A DNA stretch of 64,000 bases from Pararheinheimera marina (GCF_042654345.1 NZ_JBHSGB010000014.1:1-64000), one strand, 5' to 3'. Shown: positions 9,039 through 17,869, counted from the stretch's first letter. Notes: generated from the sequence alone by a model not told the origin. Numbers and translations: made by a program.

Positions 9039-9050
9039 CGACTAAAGTCG
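9039..9050. promoter_or_regulatory. Candidate CrbR operator in the crbS / DUF4212 divergent region
   Basis: The perfect 12-bp dyad CGACTAAAGTCG has a CGAC/GTCG stem around TAAA. It lies 90 bp before the DUF4212 start and 78 bp before the crbS start. It matches the dyad before acs in core sequence (GACTAAWGTC) and in distance to the start codon. Confidence 0.5.
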
Positions 9051-9140
9051 GGCTATCACTCCATTAAGCCCCTGCTATGGTAAGGAAGCAAGTCAACAGA
9101 TTTTTATAACAACCACAATAAACAACAAGAGGAAGACAAC

Positions 9141-9407
9141 ATGGCTTTTCAAAGCTCTGAACAGGCGCAGGCCTATTGGCGGGAGAATATCTCGCTGATG
9201 CTGAAGCTGCTCGTCATCTGGTTTGCCGTATCTTTTGGTGCGGGCATCCTGCTGGTCGATGTGTTAAACCAAATCCCGCTGTTCGGTTTTAAATTGGGTT
9301 TCTGGTTTGCCCAGCAAGGCTCGATCTACACCTTCGTAGTGCTGATTTTCGTTTACGTGACGAAAATGAATGCACTGGACCGTAAATACAACGTGCACGA
9401 AGAATAA
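9141..9407 (+). CDS. DUF4212 family small subunit of a Na+/solute symporter
   Basis: The 88-residue inner-membrane protein has two hydrophobic segments (about 20-42 and 50-75) and a charged C-terminus (ALDRKYNVHEE). Proteins of this family (DUF4212, putative symporter small subunit) are almost always encoded directly before an SSS transporter of the VC_2705 type, as here. AGAGGAAG precedes the ATG. The stop is 10 bp before the next start, so translation is probably coupled. The substrate is likely acetate or another short carboxylate, judged from the acs/crbRS context. Confidence 0.9.
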   Translation: MAFQSSEQAQAYWRENISLMLKLLVIWFAVSFGAGILLVDVLNQIPLFGFKLGFWFAQQGSIYTFVVLIFVYVTKMNALDRKYNVHEE

Positions 9408-9417
9408 GAGGCCAGCC

Positions 9418-11133
9418 ATGGATTTACAGACCCTAACCTATATCATCGTAGGCGCGACCTTTGCGCTCTACATCGGCATCGCCATCTGGGCCCGTGCCGG
9501 TTCTACTCAAGAATTTTATGTCGCTGGTGGCGGCATTTCGCCGTTGGCAAACGGGATGGCCACTGCGGCCGACTGGATGTCCGCAGCGTCTTTTATTTCA
9601 ATGGCCGGTATTATCGCCTTTATGGGGTATGACGGTTCCGTCTACCTGATGGGCTGGACAGGTGGTTATGTGTTGCTGGCACTCTGCCTGGCTCCCTACC
9701 TGCGCAAGTTTGGTAAGTTTACCGTGCCTGACTTTATTGGCGACCGTTACTACTCTCAGACGGCCCGTACTGTCGCTGTCGTCTGCGCCATTCTGGTGTC
9801 CTTTACTTATGTGGCCGGCCAGATGCGTGGTGTGGGTGTGGTGTTCTCGCGTTTCCTCGAAGTCGACATTGACACAGGTGTAGTCATCGGGATGGCCGTG
9901 GTGTTTTTCTATGCGGTGCTCGGTGGCATGAAAGGCATTACCTACACTCAGGTTGCCCAGTACTGCGTGCTTATTTTTGCTTATATGGTTCCGGCCATTT
10001 TCATCTCGCTGATGATCACCGGCCACGTCTTACCACAACTGGGTCTGGGTGCAACCCTGACCGATGGTTCAGACACTTACCTGCTGGCAAAACTGGACGG
10101 CTTATCGGCTGAGCTTGGTTTTGCGGCCTACACTGAAGGCACTAAATCCACCGCAGACGTATTTGCGATTACTGCAGCTCTGATGGTCGGTACTGCCGGT
10201 CTGCCACACGTCATCGTCCGTTTCTTCACTGTACCGAAAGTGCGCGATGCCCGTATCTCTGCGGGTTGGGCCCTGGTGTTTATTATGATCCTGTACACCA
10301 CAGCACCAGCCATTGGCGCCTTTGCCCGCTATAACATGATCAACACCATTAACGGCCCGGATGCTCAAGGCACCTTAGTGACTGAAGCGCCGCAGTGGGT
10401 GGAAAACTGGTCGAAAACAGGCTTGATCAAACACGAAGATAAAAACGGTGACGGCCGCATGTTCTATTCAGGCGACGAGCGTAACGAGATGACCATCGAC
10501 CGTGACATCATGGTACTGGCCAATCCGGAAATCGCTCAGTTACCAGATTGGGTGATTGCGCTGGTCGCTGCTGGCGGGATCGCAGCTGCCCTGTCGACCG
10601 CGGCGGGCCTGTTACTGGTGATCTCGACCTCGATTTCGCATGACTTACTGAAACGAAACCTGATGCCGAAAATAAGCGACAAACAGGAGCTATTGGCAGC
10701 CCGACTTGCCGCTGCGGTCGCCATTATGGTGGCGGGGTATTTGGGGATCAACCCACCGGGCTTTGTCGCGGAGGTGGTGGCATTTGCCTTCGGCCTTGCC
10801 GCAGCCAGCTTCTTCCCGGCCATTATTATGGGGATCTTCTACAAGAAGATGAATAAAGAAGGCGCTATCGCCGGCATGGTGGCAGGTATTCTGTTTACCG
10901 TCGGTTATATTCTGTACTTCAAAGGCATCTTCATCACCCCACTGGCGGAAAACAAAGCTGAAAACTGGCTGTTTGGTATTTCCCCGGAAGGGATTGGTAC
11001 TATCGGTATGCTGGTGAACTTTGTGGTGGCCTTTGCCGTCAGTAAAGTGACCAAAGAAGTACCGCAAGACGTGCAGGATATCGTTGAGCAAATCCGCTTT
11101 CCAAAAGGCGCTGGTGAAGCTTCAGCTCACTAA
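9418..11133 (+). CDS. Sodium:solute symporter, VC_2705 subfamily (acetate-type)
   Basis: This 571-residue inner-membrane transporter has about 13 helices. The N-terminus runs through YVAGGGISPLANGMATAADWMS and the Na+-site region AAALSTAAGLLLVISTS is present, both typical of ActP/SSS proteins. A hydrophilic loop near residues 340-370 holds an EF-hand-like DKNGDG pattern. I chose the ATG at 9418, preceded by an AGAGG box, over an upstream in-frame ATG inside the DUF4212 gene. It probably works with the DUF4212 subunit to import acetate for acs. It is distinct from the canonical actP family, so I give no gene symbol. Confidence 0.9.
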   Translation: MDLQTLTYIIVGATFALYIGIAIWARAGSTQEFYVAGGGISPLANGMATAADWMSAASFISMAGIIAFMGYDGSVYLMGWTGGYVLLALCLAPYLRKFGKFTVPDFIGDRYYSQTARTVAVVCAILVSFTYVAGQMRGVGVVFSRFLEVDIDTGVVIGMAVVFFYAVLGGMKGITYTQVAQYCVLIFAYMVPAIFISLMITGHVLPQLGLGATLTDGSDTYLLAKLDGLSAELGFAAYTEGTKSTADVFAITAALMVGTAGLPHVIVRFFTVPKVRDARISAGWALVFIMILYTTAPAIGAFARYNMINTINGPDAQGTLVTEAPQWVENWSKTGLIKHEDKNGDGRMFYSGDERNEMTIDRDIMVLANPEIAQLPDWVIALVAAGGIAAALSTAAGLLLVISTSISHDLLKRNLMPKISDKQELLAARLAAAVAIMVAGYLGINPPGFVAEVVAFAFGLAAASFFPAIIMGIFYKKMNKEGAIAGMVAGILFTVGYILYFKGIFITPLAENKAENWLFGISPEGIGTIGMLVNFVVAFAVSKVTKEVPQDVQDIVEQIRFPKGAGEASAH

Positions 11134-11146
11134 CCCCTGAAAGCCC

Positions 11147-11174
11147 AGACAAGGCGTGGTAACACGCCTTGTCT
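11147..11174 (+). terminator. Strong stem-loop after the symporter gene
   Basis: A perfect 12-bp stem (arms starting AGACAAGGCGTG) with a GTAA loop lies 14 bp after the stop. The 3' tail ATTTCA is weak in U, so termination may be partial, allowing read-through to the DUF294 gene. Confidence 0.65.
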
Positions 11175-11256
11175 ATTTCAGAGCTTTGACCTTTGCCTGT
11201 TATCGCTGGCCAACCGCCAAAGGTGAAATTTCTTTGCTACTCACAGGACAGATGCA

Positions 11257-13077
11257 ATGGCCGTTCAGGATGTTGTCCATTTTCTACAGAACATTCCGCC
11301 TTTTGACGATCTTGCCCCCCATGTGCTGGACGAATTGTGCCGCGATATTCAGGTGTATTACGCAAGCCATGGCGAAGTGTTGCAACCAAAAACTGAACTG
11401 ATGCTGGTCCGTTCCGGGCTTTTTGCGCTGCATGCAGAACATCAGCGACTGACCCACCTGCAAAGCGGTGATTTTTATGGCTACCAGTTGTTGTTAACCG
11501 GACTGGCCGACCCAGACCGTCTGGTCTGTGAAGAAGATGGCTTGCTGTATTTCTTTAGCCAGCAGCGCTTTGACGCTTTACGCCATCAGTACAAGAATTT
11601 TGATTTATTCTTCCAGCGCTTATTTGGTCGTCGGCTGCATCTGTACCAAAGCAGCCGGGAACAAAGTACGTCGACCTTAAAAGTGGCCGATTTATTAACC
11701 CGCCGCGTGGTGGCCATAGCGCCAGAGCAAAGTATTCAGCAGGCCGCCTCTCTGATGACTGAACAGCGGGTGTCCTGTTTATTGGTGGAGCAGCAGGATG
11801 AGCTGGTCGGAATCCTGACCGACCGGGATTTACGCAGCCGGGTACTGGCGAAAAACCTGCCTGCCTCTACCCAGGTGCAGCAGGTCATGACCAAACACCC
11901 GCATAAAATAGAACTCGACCGTTATGCCTTTGAAGCCATGGAGCTGATGAGCCAGCACAATATCCATCATCTGGCGGTTGAGGATAAAAACAAAGCCGTC
12001 GGCGTGTTGACCACCACGGATCTGATCCGCAGCCAGCAGGAACATCCGGTGTTTCTCATTAGCCACATTCACCGCCAGCAAACACCGGACGGGCTGACGG
12101 ATATTCAGCCACAGATCCGCCAGTTGATGCTCAGCCTCGGTCAGCAAAAGCTGCCAGCGTCCGAAGTCAGTGCCATTCTCACCAGCATTATGGATGCACT
12201 GACCCACAGCTGGTTGCGGTTGGCCGAAATGCAACTGGGCCCGCCCCCCTGCGTTTACAGTTGGTTATGTTTTGGCTCGCAGGCCCGGCGCGACATGTTG
12301 CCAAGTGCCGATCAGGACAATGCGCTGCTGCTGGAAAAAGAACCGACCGGCCCGGTCGCCGACTACTTTGCTGCGCTGTCTGAATTCGTCTGTCAGGGGC
12401 TGGCCCAATCCGGTCAGGCCTTGTGCTCTGGATTAATTATGGCCAATCAGCCCAAATTACGGCTCAGCCTGAAAGGCTGGTCGGCCCGCTTTGCCCATTT
12501 CCTGCAAAGCCCGGATCCGCAGGCGCTGCTCGACAGCAGCATCTTTTTCGACTTACGGCTGGTGCATGGCAGCAAAGGCTTGTTTAACGCCTTGCAGCAG
12601 GATGTGCTTGCGCGGGCTCAGGGCAATGAGTTGTTTTCGTTCCATCTGGCCAAAAATGCCACAGAACGCCATCCACCGCTGGGCTTTTTCAAACACTTTT
12701 TATTGGAGCAAGACGGTCGGCAACGCAAAGGGCTGGATATCAAAAAACGTGGGGTCAGCCTGGTGACCGACTTGGTGCGGGTTTATGCGCTGGCTCATGG
12801 CATCAGCACCGTCAGCACTAAAGAGCGGCTGGCAGAACTGGAACAACTGCAAGCGATCAGCCGCTCCCAGCAACAAAATCTGTCCGGTGCCTACGATGTA
12901 CTCGCAAGCCTGCGCTGGCAGACACAATGGCAGGATTTGCAGCGAGGCCATCATTTAAGCAACTTGCTCGACCCGGCTCAGTTGAATTTGCTGCAACGGC
13001 ACCAGCTAAAAGATGCCTTTGCAGTGATCAGTGACGAACAACAAATTTTGCGGCAGCGTTTTTGCCGGGAGTATTAA
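11257..13077 (+). CDS. cNMP-binding / CBS / DUF294 putative nucleotidyltransferase
   Basis: The 606-residue soluble protein combines a cyclic-nucleotide-binding-like domain (about 10-125), a CBS pair (about 145-265) and a DUF294 nucleotidyltransferase-like domain. The last carries the GS-x9-D-x-D signature FGSQARRDMLPSADQDNA near residues 338-355. A helical DUF294 C-terminal domain follows. Such proteins are predicted signal-controlled nucleotidyltransferases; the target is unknown. In related genomes this architecture is often found beside the DUF4212 symporter pair. The stop codon is immediately followed by the ATG of the exonuclease gene, so the two are translationally coupled. Confidence 0.88.
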   Translation: MAVQDVVHFLQNIPPFDDLAPHVLDELCRDIQVYYASHGEVLQPKTELMLVRSGLFALHAEHQRLTHLQSGDFYGYQLLLTGLADPDRLVCEEDGLLYFFSQQRFDALRHQYKNFDLFFQRLFGRRLHLYQSSREQSTSTLKVADLLTRRVVAIAPEQSIQQAASLMTEQRVSCLLVEQQDELVGILTDRDLRSRVLAKNLPASTQVQQVMTKHPHKIELDRYAFEAMELMSQHNIHHLAVEDKNKAVGVLTTTDLIRSQQEHPVFLISHIHRQQTPDGLTDIQPQIRQLMLSLGQQKLPASEVSAILTSIMDALTHSWLRLAEMQLGPPPCVYSWLCFGSQARRDMLPSADQDNALLLEKEPTGPVADYFAALSEFVCQGLAQSGQALCSGLIMANQPKLRLSLKGWSARFAHFLQSPDPQALLDSSIFFDLRLVHGSKGLFNALQQDVLARAQGNELFSFHLAKNATERHPPLGFFKHFLLEQDGRQRKGLDIKKRGVSLVTDLVRVYALAHGISTVSTKERLAELEQLQAISRSQQQNLSGAYDVLASLRWQTQWQDLQRGHHLSNLLDPAQLNLLQRHQLKDAFAVISDEQQILRQRFCREY

Positions 13078-13734
13078 ATGTGGTCCTGGTTTCGCAAGGC
13101 TGAACCTGTGCATCAGCAAATCCGCCAGTATGAGACCGGATTGCCAGACAAGAGAGCACGGGCGCGCGACTGCAGCTACCTGGTGCTGGATTTTGAGACC
13201 ACCGGGCTGGACCCTGGCAAACACCATATTGTCAGCGCTGGCTGGGTCTGCATTGAACAACAGCGTATTTTGCTCAGCTCCGCCCAATACCATCTGGTGC
13301 GGGCGCCGGTATCGGTCGGACAAAGTGCGGTGATCCATGGCCTGCATAATCCACAACTGCAAAGCGGCACCGAGCTGCATGAGTTACTGGAGCTGTTACT
13401 ACAACAAGCACAAGGCAAAGTGTTGGTCAGTCACCACAGTGGGCTGGAGCTGAATTTTCTGCGTCAGGCCTGCCTGTACTGTTATGGCCGCCCTGCCCGG
13501 TTTCGCATGCTGGATACCCTGAAACTGGAGTTATTCCGGCTGCAACTGCAAGGCCGTTTGGTTGCGCAGGATAAACTGACCTTAGCGGCTTGCCTGGAGC
13601 GGCATCAGCTTCCAGCTATTTCCGAGCACCAGGCCTTATCAGATGCGTTTGGTTGTGCGCAGTTATTTCTGACGCAGCTGCAACAACGAGACAGCGGCAC
13701 ATCACTGGCCGATTTACTCAGCCAAAGCCGCTAA
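13078..13734 (+). CDS. DnaQ-like 3'-5' exonuclease (DEDDh)
   Basis: The 218-residue soluble protein has the DEDDh exonuclease motifs: ExoI LVLDFETTGLDP with D and E, ExoII around VSHHSGLELNFL, and ExoIII EHQALSDA with the histidine and aspartate. This is the proofreading/RNase T superfamily. It resembles single-domain exonucleases rather than the Pol III epsilon subunit. The ATG directly follows the TAA of the DUF294 gene. Its link to the acetate genes is positional; the biochemical role is not evident. Confidence 0.88.
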   Translation: MWSWFRKAEPVHQQIRQYETGLPDKRARARDCSYLVLDFETTGLDPGKHHIVSAGWVCIEQQRILLSSAQYHLVRAPVSVGQSAVIHGLHNPQLQSGTELHELLELLLQQAQGKVLVSHHSGLELNFLRQACLYCYGRPARFRMLDTLKLELFRLQLQGRLVAQDKLTLAACLERHQLPAISEHQALSDAFGCAQLFLTQLQQRDSGTSLADLLSQSR

Positions 13735-13774
13735 CAGCGCCAATGCAGGGGGCTCGACAAGGTCTTCGTCCTCT

Positions 13775-13907
13775 GAAAAAACGGAGGCCAGGATGTTTCA
13801 GGACTTGGCACGGCTCGCACCCCGCACCGGAATGAAAACTTCAGTTCCCAGCCTCCGTTGGCAACCGCGTCTGATTGTGCAGGTTCATTCAGGCATGAAC
13901 CATCACA
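13775..13907 (-). ncRNA. Candidate structured small RNA with intrinsic terminator
   Basis: Reading the minus strand, the first hairpin has a 7-bp stem GGTTCAT/ATGAACC, extended by TGTG/CACA (13876-13907). A 9-bp closing helix AACGGAGGC/GCCTCCGTT (13851-13859 with 13780-13788) encloses two further hairpins: GGAA.TGAA/TTCATTCC and GGTGCGG/CCGTGCC with two G-U pairs. The closing helix runs straight into six T residues (13776-13781), the form of an intrinsic terminator. The plus strand lacks a U-run, which favours minus-strand transcription. It matches no RNA family I know (not TPP, FMN, cobalamin, 6S, SRP or RNase P). A clear minus-strand promoter was not found. Confidence 0.4.
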
Positions 13908-13924
13908 GAACACCAAACACAATG

Positions 13925-13955
13925 TTACTTTGTACCATCAAAATGAAAAAGTAAA
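13925..13955. promoter_or_regulatory. Candidate RpiR operator upstream of the GH20 gene
   Basis: The element starts TTACTTTGTACCAT and ends AAAGTAAA, with TTACTTT/AAAGTAA forming an inverted repeat. Its first 13 shared bases are identical to the element at 20692 upstream of the PLP deaminase, and the two share GTAAA at the same distance. The RpiR gene beside the second copy is the obvious candidate binder. Confidence 0.5.
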
Positions 13956-14057
13956 GATTAACTCCTTAAGTTTTGGCCATTACTTACACTTTGCTGATGG
14001 ACTTCTGCTGAAATTTCGAATATCAATATGTTACCAAGTAACTTTAGCTAATCTCTT

Positions 14058-16403
14058 ATGCGTGTATCTCTTTGGTTGGGGCTGTTGTTGTCCTGTTCAG
14101 TGTGCGCGGCCGAAACTGCGCTGATCCCGGCGCCCAGTCAGCTCGACCTGCGAAGCGGTCATTTTCGCTTGCCTACCAGGTTACAGGTGTCGGCTCCTGC
14201 CGAGGCAACCCGGCTTAAACAGCAACTGGCCAGATTCATCCGAAGCAATCAGCTCGACATTGAGCTGCGCTGGGTTGACCCCTCCCAGGCGCAGCTGATC
14301 TTTGAATTCAGCCCAAATGCAGACAGTCAGCACAGCCAGTCCAGGCGAGGCGCTTATCAGCTCAACATCGGCTCCCAGCAAATCCGGGTAAGCGCAGCCG
14401 ATCCGGATGGCTGGTTTTATGCGCTGCAAAGCATGCAGCAACTGCTGCTCCGCACCCCGCACGCACAGCTGCCCGCTCTGACACTGACCGATAGCCCGCG
14501 ATTTGACTGGCGCGGCCTGTTGCTCGACCCGGCCCGGCACTTTTTGTCGATCCCACTGTTAAAACGGCAAATCGACCTGATGGCGGCAGTAAAATTAAAT
14601 GTGCTGCATTTACACCTGACCGACGATCAGGGTTGGCGCTTTGAATCCAAACGTTTCCCCAAACTGCAACAACTGGGTGGTCAGGACGGCTATTACACTC
14701 AGGACGAGCTAAAAGAACTGGTGCAGTATGCCAAAGCACAGGCGGTGCGCATTGTGCCGGAAATCGATTTACCCGGCCATACTACCGCCTTAGGTTTGGC
14801 CTATCCGGAGCTGATGGCCGCACCAGCGCCCAGTCAGATAGAACAGCATTGGGGCGTGCATAAAGCCGTGCTCGACCCAAGCAACGAGCAAGTCTATCGT
14901 TTTTTGCACCAGCTGCTGGAAGAGCTCACCAGCATATTTCCGGACCAGTACCTGCACATAGGCGGTGATGAAGTGCTGCCTGACCACTGGCTGGCCAGCC
15001 CAGAGATCCGCCGCTTTATGCAACAGCAGCAGCTGCAGGATGCCCATGCACTGCAGGCTTATTTCAACCGACGCTTGCTCTCGATAGTGCAGCTACTGGG
15101 CAAAACTATGATCGGCTGGGATGAAGTCATCGATCACCCCTTACCGGCGAGCGTCACAGTGCAATCCTGGCGTGGCACCGAATCATTATTGCAAGCGACA
15201 GCGCTTGGCCATCCGGCTATTCTGTCGACCGGTTATTATCTGGACCAGCCACAAAGCGCCGCCTACCACTACCGCAACGACCCACTGCCGGCTCAGGTCC
15301 GGTTGCCGGACTCCGCCAGCCTGCGCGGCTGGTCACTCTATAGTCTGGAGTTTGCCCGCAAACGAGGCACCCCGGTGACAGGTCAGCTGCTGATCACTGA
15401 CCTGCAGCAGTCACAACCCAGAGCCTTTTTATTATTCGCTGGCAAAGCTTTGATTGAAGCCAGACTAAGCCCTGCGACTCAGTCCAGCACCAGCTGGCAG
15501 CTGCACTTTGACAGCTGGATGGGACCGGTCAGCGCCGACCTCGAGTTGTCAGAGGCATTATCCGGAACCCTAGTGGTCGGGAACGCGCCCTACCCGGTTG
15601 CTGGCCAGGCGCTGACGCTGCAAAGTACCAGCGCGCTACCGTCCTCCTTTAGCGCCGCATCCAGCACCACAGCACGCCCTGAACTGGTGTTGGGTGGCGA
15701 AATTGCCTTATGGAGTGAGCTTATCAGTACTGAGCTTATCGATATTCGTTTGTGGCCCAACGCGCTGGCAGTTGCCGAACGCTTATGGTCCGACGCCCGA
15801 ATTAAAGATGAGCAGAGTTTTTATCAGCGCCAAAGCCACTGGCTGCAGTGGGCCGAACAGTACAACAGCCTGCAGCTACAGCAGCAACAACGGGCAGGTT
15901 TGCAGCGACTGGTGAAACCGGCACAGCTCGGTGCGTTAATGACCTTAAGTGAAGTGATGGAACCGGCGCATTATTATCACCGCTTGCATGAGAAATCGGT
16001 GGCGGGCCGCTACTTCCGTCAGCCATTAACAGCCTGGGTCGACTTTTTACCGGCAGAGCACCAAGCCATGCGCCAGTTTGAACAACTGGTGCAGCGCTGG
16101 ATCCAACAACCCAAGGCAGGACTGACACAAAAGTTAATCCAACAATTACAGCGCTGGCAGCAGGCTGCGCTGGTGTTCAGCCAACAACCACAACTGGAAT
16201 TTGCACCCTTGGCGCAACAAACCCATGCCTTAAGCCAGATTGGCATGGCGCTAGTGCAACAGCGGCAGCTGAGCCCGGCTGAGCTCAACCAGGCCAGGGC
16301 AGCGCTGCAGCAGGCTGCAGGTATCCAACAGGAAATGATTATTGCGCTGCAGCGACCTTTACAGCAGCTGCTACAACAAGCCGAAGGAAACAGCGCCCGT
16401 TAA
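14058..16403 (+). CDS. GH20 beta-N-acetylhexosaminidase, exported
   Basis: This enzyme removes terminal GlcNAc/GalNAc residues from glycans by substrate-assisted catalysis. The 781 residues begin with a signal peptide (about 1-18, ending CSVCAAE). A GH20b-like domain (about 20-140) and the TIM barrel follow, with DPARHFLS, the HLHLTDDQGWR motif and the catalytic D304-E305 pair in YLHIGGDEV. The long C-terminal part is rich in Gln and Leu. No good Shine-Dalgarno is visible before the ATG. The gene follows a copy of the putative RpiR operator, which ties it to the RpiR/M81/RidA block. It is convergent with the M81 gene, and their stop codons overlap by 4 bp. Confidence 0.92.
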   Translation: MRVSLWLGLLLSCSVCAAETALIPAPSQLDLRSGHFRLPTRLQVSAPAEATRLKQQLARFIRSNQLDIELRWVDPSQAQLIFEFSPNADSQHSQSRRGAYQLNIGSQQIRVSAADPDGWFYALQSMQQLLLRTPHAQLPALTLTDSPRFDWRGLLLDPARHFLSIPLLKRQIDLMAAVKLNVLHLHLTDDQGWRFESKRFPKLQQLGGQDGYYTQDELKELVQYAKAQAVRIVPEIDLPGHTTALGLAYPELMAAPAPSQIEQHWGVHKAVLDPSNEQVYRFLHQLLEELTSIFPDQYLHIGGDEVLPDHWLASPEIRRFMQQQQLQDAHALQAYFNRRLLSIVQLLGKTMIGWDEVIDHPLPASVTVQSWRGTESLLQATALGHPAILSTGYYLDQPQSAAYHYRNDPLPAQVRLPDSASLRGWSLYSLEFARKRGTPVTGQLLITDLQQSQPRAFLLFAGKALIEARLSPATQSSTSWQLHFDSWMGPVSADLELSEALSGTLVVGNAPYPVAGQALTLQSTSALPSSFSAASSTTARPELVLGGEIALWSELISTELIDIRLWPNALAVAERLWSDARIKDEQSFYQRQSHWLQWAEQYNSLQLQQQQRAGLQRLVKPAQLGALMTLSEVMEPAHYYHRLHEKSVAGRYFRQPLTAWVDFLPAEHQAMRQFEQLVQRWIQQPKAGLTQKLIQQLQRWQQAALVFSQQPQLEFAPLAQQTHALSQIGMALVQQRQLSPAELNQARAALQQAAGIQQEMIIALQRPLQQLLQQAEGNSAR

Positions 16404-17860
16404 CTGACGTCAAAGGGCGCTTCGACACGTGGCCAAATCGGACGCTGCAATTTTTGGTAGGCATTGGTTCTAGGGTTACTTGGGTAAGGCGCACCGGCAT
16501 CCACATAAATAATGCGCTCGGCCAGGCCAACAAAGCCCTGGTAAAAATGATTGGTCGATTTAATCAGCAGCACCTGATAATCGGCCGGTTTCAGTCCCAA
16601 TGCGCAAAACAGGCTGGGGTCAAACGACTGGCATCTGTTGCTGTTTAGAATCACATCAATGCCGTCAAAATGGATCAGCGCACAATCCCCCATCGGCACC
16701 CGGCTGCCGGCAAAGTTCTGCTCGGCGTTCGCTTGCAACCGTCGCACTGTCACTTTTTTATCAACAGGTGCACCGGCACTGGCACCGCTTTTGCCACCAA
16801 AACGCAATTCAATTTCAGCCCCTTCGCCTGCCGCCTGACAGAGCCGCACTGCCATCGGATCCCATAAGGTCCCCACCGCCACGCCACGTTGTTGCCGGCG
16901 GATCAGTTCATGCAAAATCAGCGTGCCATCACCGGCCACACCACCGCCAGGGTTGTCCCAGACATCGGCCAGCACCACGGGTGCCTGCGTCAGTTCCAAC
17001 TGGTCCAGTGCCTGTGCAATGCTGTAAAACTGCGGTAAAGTGCGACCACGAAAGGAAAACAGTTCCTGCCCTAATTGCTCTGCCAGCTGTGCCCCCTGCG
17101 CGGCGGCATTGTCGGTAATCACCAGGATTTTGCTGCCCATATCGGCCACGTCACCGGCCATAAAGCCATGGATCACCGACACCGAAAGCACGGGCGCTTG
17201 CTGTTCCAGTTGTTTAAGTTTGCTGATAAACGACTTCATCGGCTCATTGCTGGTCGGAAACACATCAATCATACGGCAGTCAAAGCTACTCATCACAGGC
17301 TGGATTTCCCGCCGTGCCGCACGAAGCGAGAGCTGCAGTAATTCTTCCGCCCGCTGCATAAAGTCCAGATGAGGAAACTCCTTAAATGCAATCAACAGGT
17401 CAGCCTGCTGCTGCCGCAACGCGGTCAGGTGGCTATGCGGGTCCAGCGTGGCGCCAATGATGGCGTTCGGGCCAACCAACTGCCGCACCCGTTGCAACAA
17501 GTCACCTTCGCAATCATCGTAGCCCTGCGCCACCATAGCGCCGTGCAGGCCCAACATCACTAAGTCCACCGGCAGCGCCGCGCGAAGCTGAGTCAGAATT
17601 TCATCCCGCAGATGCTCGTACGCCGCACGGTTCAGCAAACCACCTGGTTCAGCCCAGGTGCAGGTGCCTTCAATCAGGCAGACCTCTGGGTGCGAAGCGG
17701 CATAGTTACGACAAGCAATCAAAGGCGCACTGCACAACGTTGGCGTGGCAGGATGCTCGCCAGGCGCCGCATAAAAACACTGATAAAACGACTGCAAGTC
17801 GGTGTACATCGGCGAAAAGGTATTGGTTTCGGTGGCCAGTGAAGCGGTAAAAATGCGCAT
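16400..17860 (-). CDS. M81 family metallopeptidase (MlrC-like)
   Basis: The 486-residue protein belongs to the MlrC/M81 family, named for the Zn enzyme that cleaves linearised microcystin and its tetrapeptide. The start MRIFTASLATETNTFSP, the segments DLVMLGLHGAMVAQGYDD and GATLDPHSHLT with their acid/His ligands, and ADVWDNPGGGVAGDG are characteristic. No signal peptide is seen, so it is cytoplasmic. GGGGAT precedes the ATG, 9 bp after the symporter stop. It is the last gene of an rpiR-ridA-symporter-M81 operon. The actual substrate is unknown; a small peptide or amide with D- or modified residues is the inference. Confidence 0.88.
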   Translation of the reverse strand: MRIFTASLATETNTFSPMYTDLQSFYQCFYAAPGEHPATPTLCSAPLIACRNYAASHPEVCLIEGTCTWAEPGGLLNRAAYEHLRDEILTQLRAALPVDLVMLGLHGAMVAQGYDDCEGDLLQRVRQLVGPNAIIGATLDPHSHLTALRQQQADLLIAFKEFPHLDFMQRAEELLQLSLRAARREIQPVMSSFDCRMIDVFPTSNEPMKSFISKLKQLEQQAPVLSVSVIHGFMAGDVADMGSKILVITDNAAAQGAQLAEQLGQELFSFRGRTLPQFYSIAQALDQLELTQAPVVLADVWDNPGGGVAGDGTLILHELIRRQQRGVAVGTLWDPMAVRLCQAAGEGAEIELRFGGKSGASAGAPVDKKVTVRRLQANAEQNFAGSRVPMGDCALIHFDGIDVILNSNRCQSFDPSLFCALGLKPADYQVLLIKSTNHFYQGFVGLAERIIYVDAGAPYPSNPRTNAYQKLQRPIWPRVEAPFDVS

Positions 17861-17869
17861 AAATCCCCG

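Larger units (their letters stand above)
13735..14057. other. Gene-free 323-bp region with hairpins and a shared operator
   Basis: I see no credible open reading frame here. The stretch holds a minus-strand structured RNA candidate (about 13775-13907) and the RpiR-type element (13925-13955). The GH20 promoter presumably lies in 13930-14050, which is A/T rich unlike its surroundings. Confidence 0.7.

Noticed and set aside
13775..13907. Known riboswitch or housekeeping RNA
   Set aside because: I compared the conserved cores of TPP, FMN, cobalamin, glycine, c-di-GMP, 6S, SRP and RNase P from memory; none fits.
13876..13907. tRNA-like hairpin GGTTCAT...ATGAACC
   Set aside because: No acceptor, D or anticodon arms around it; not a tRNA.
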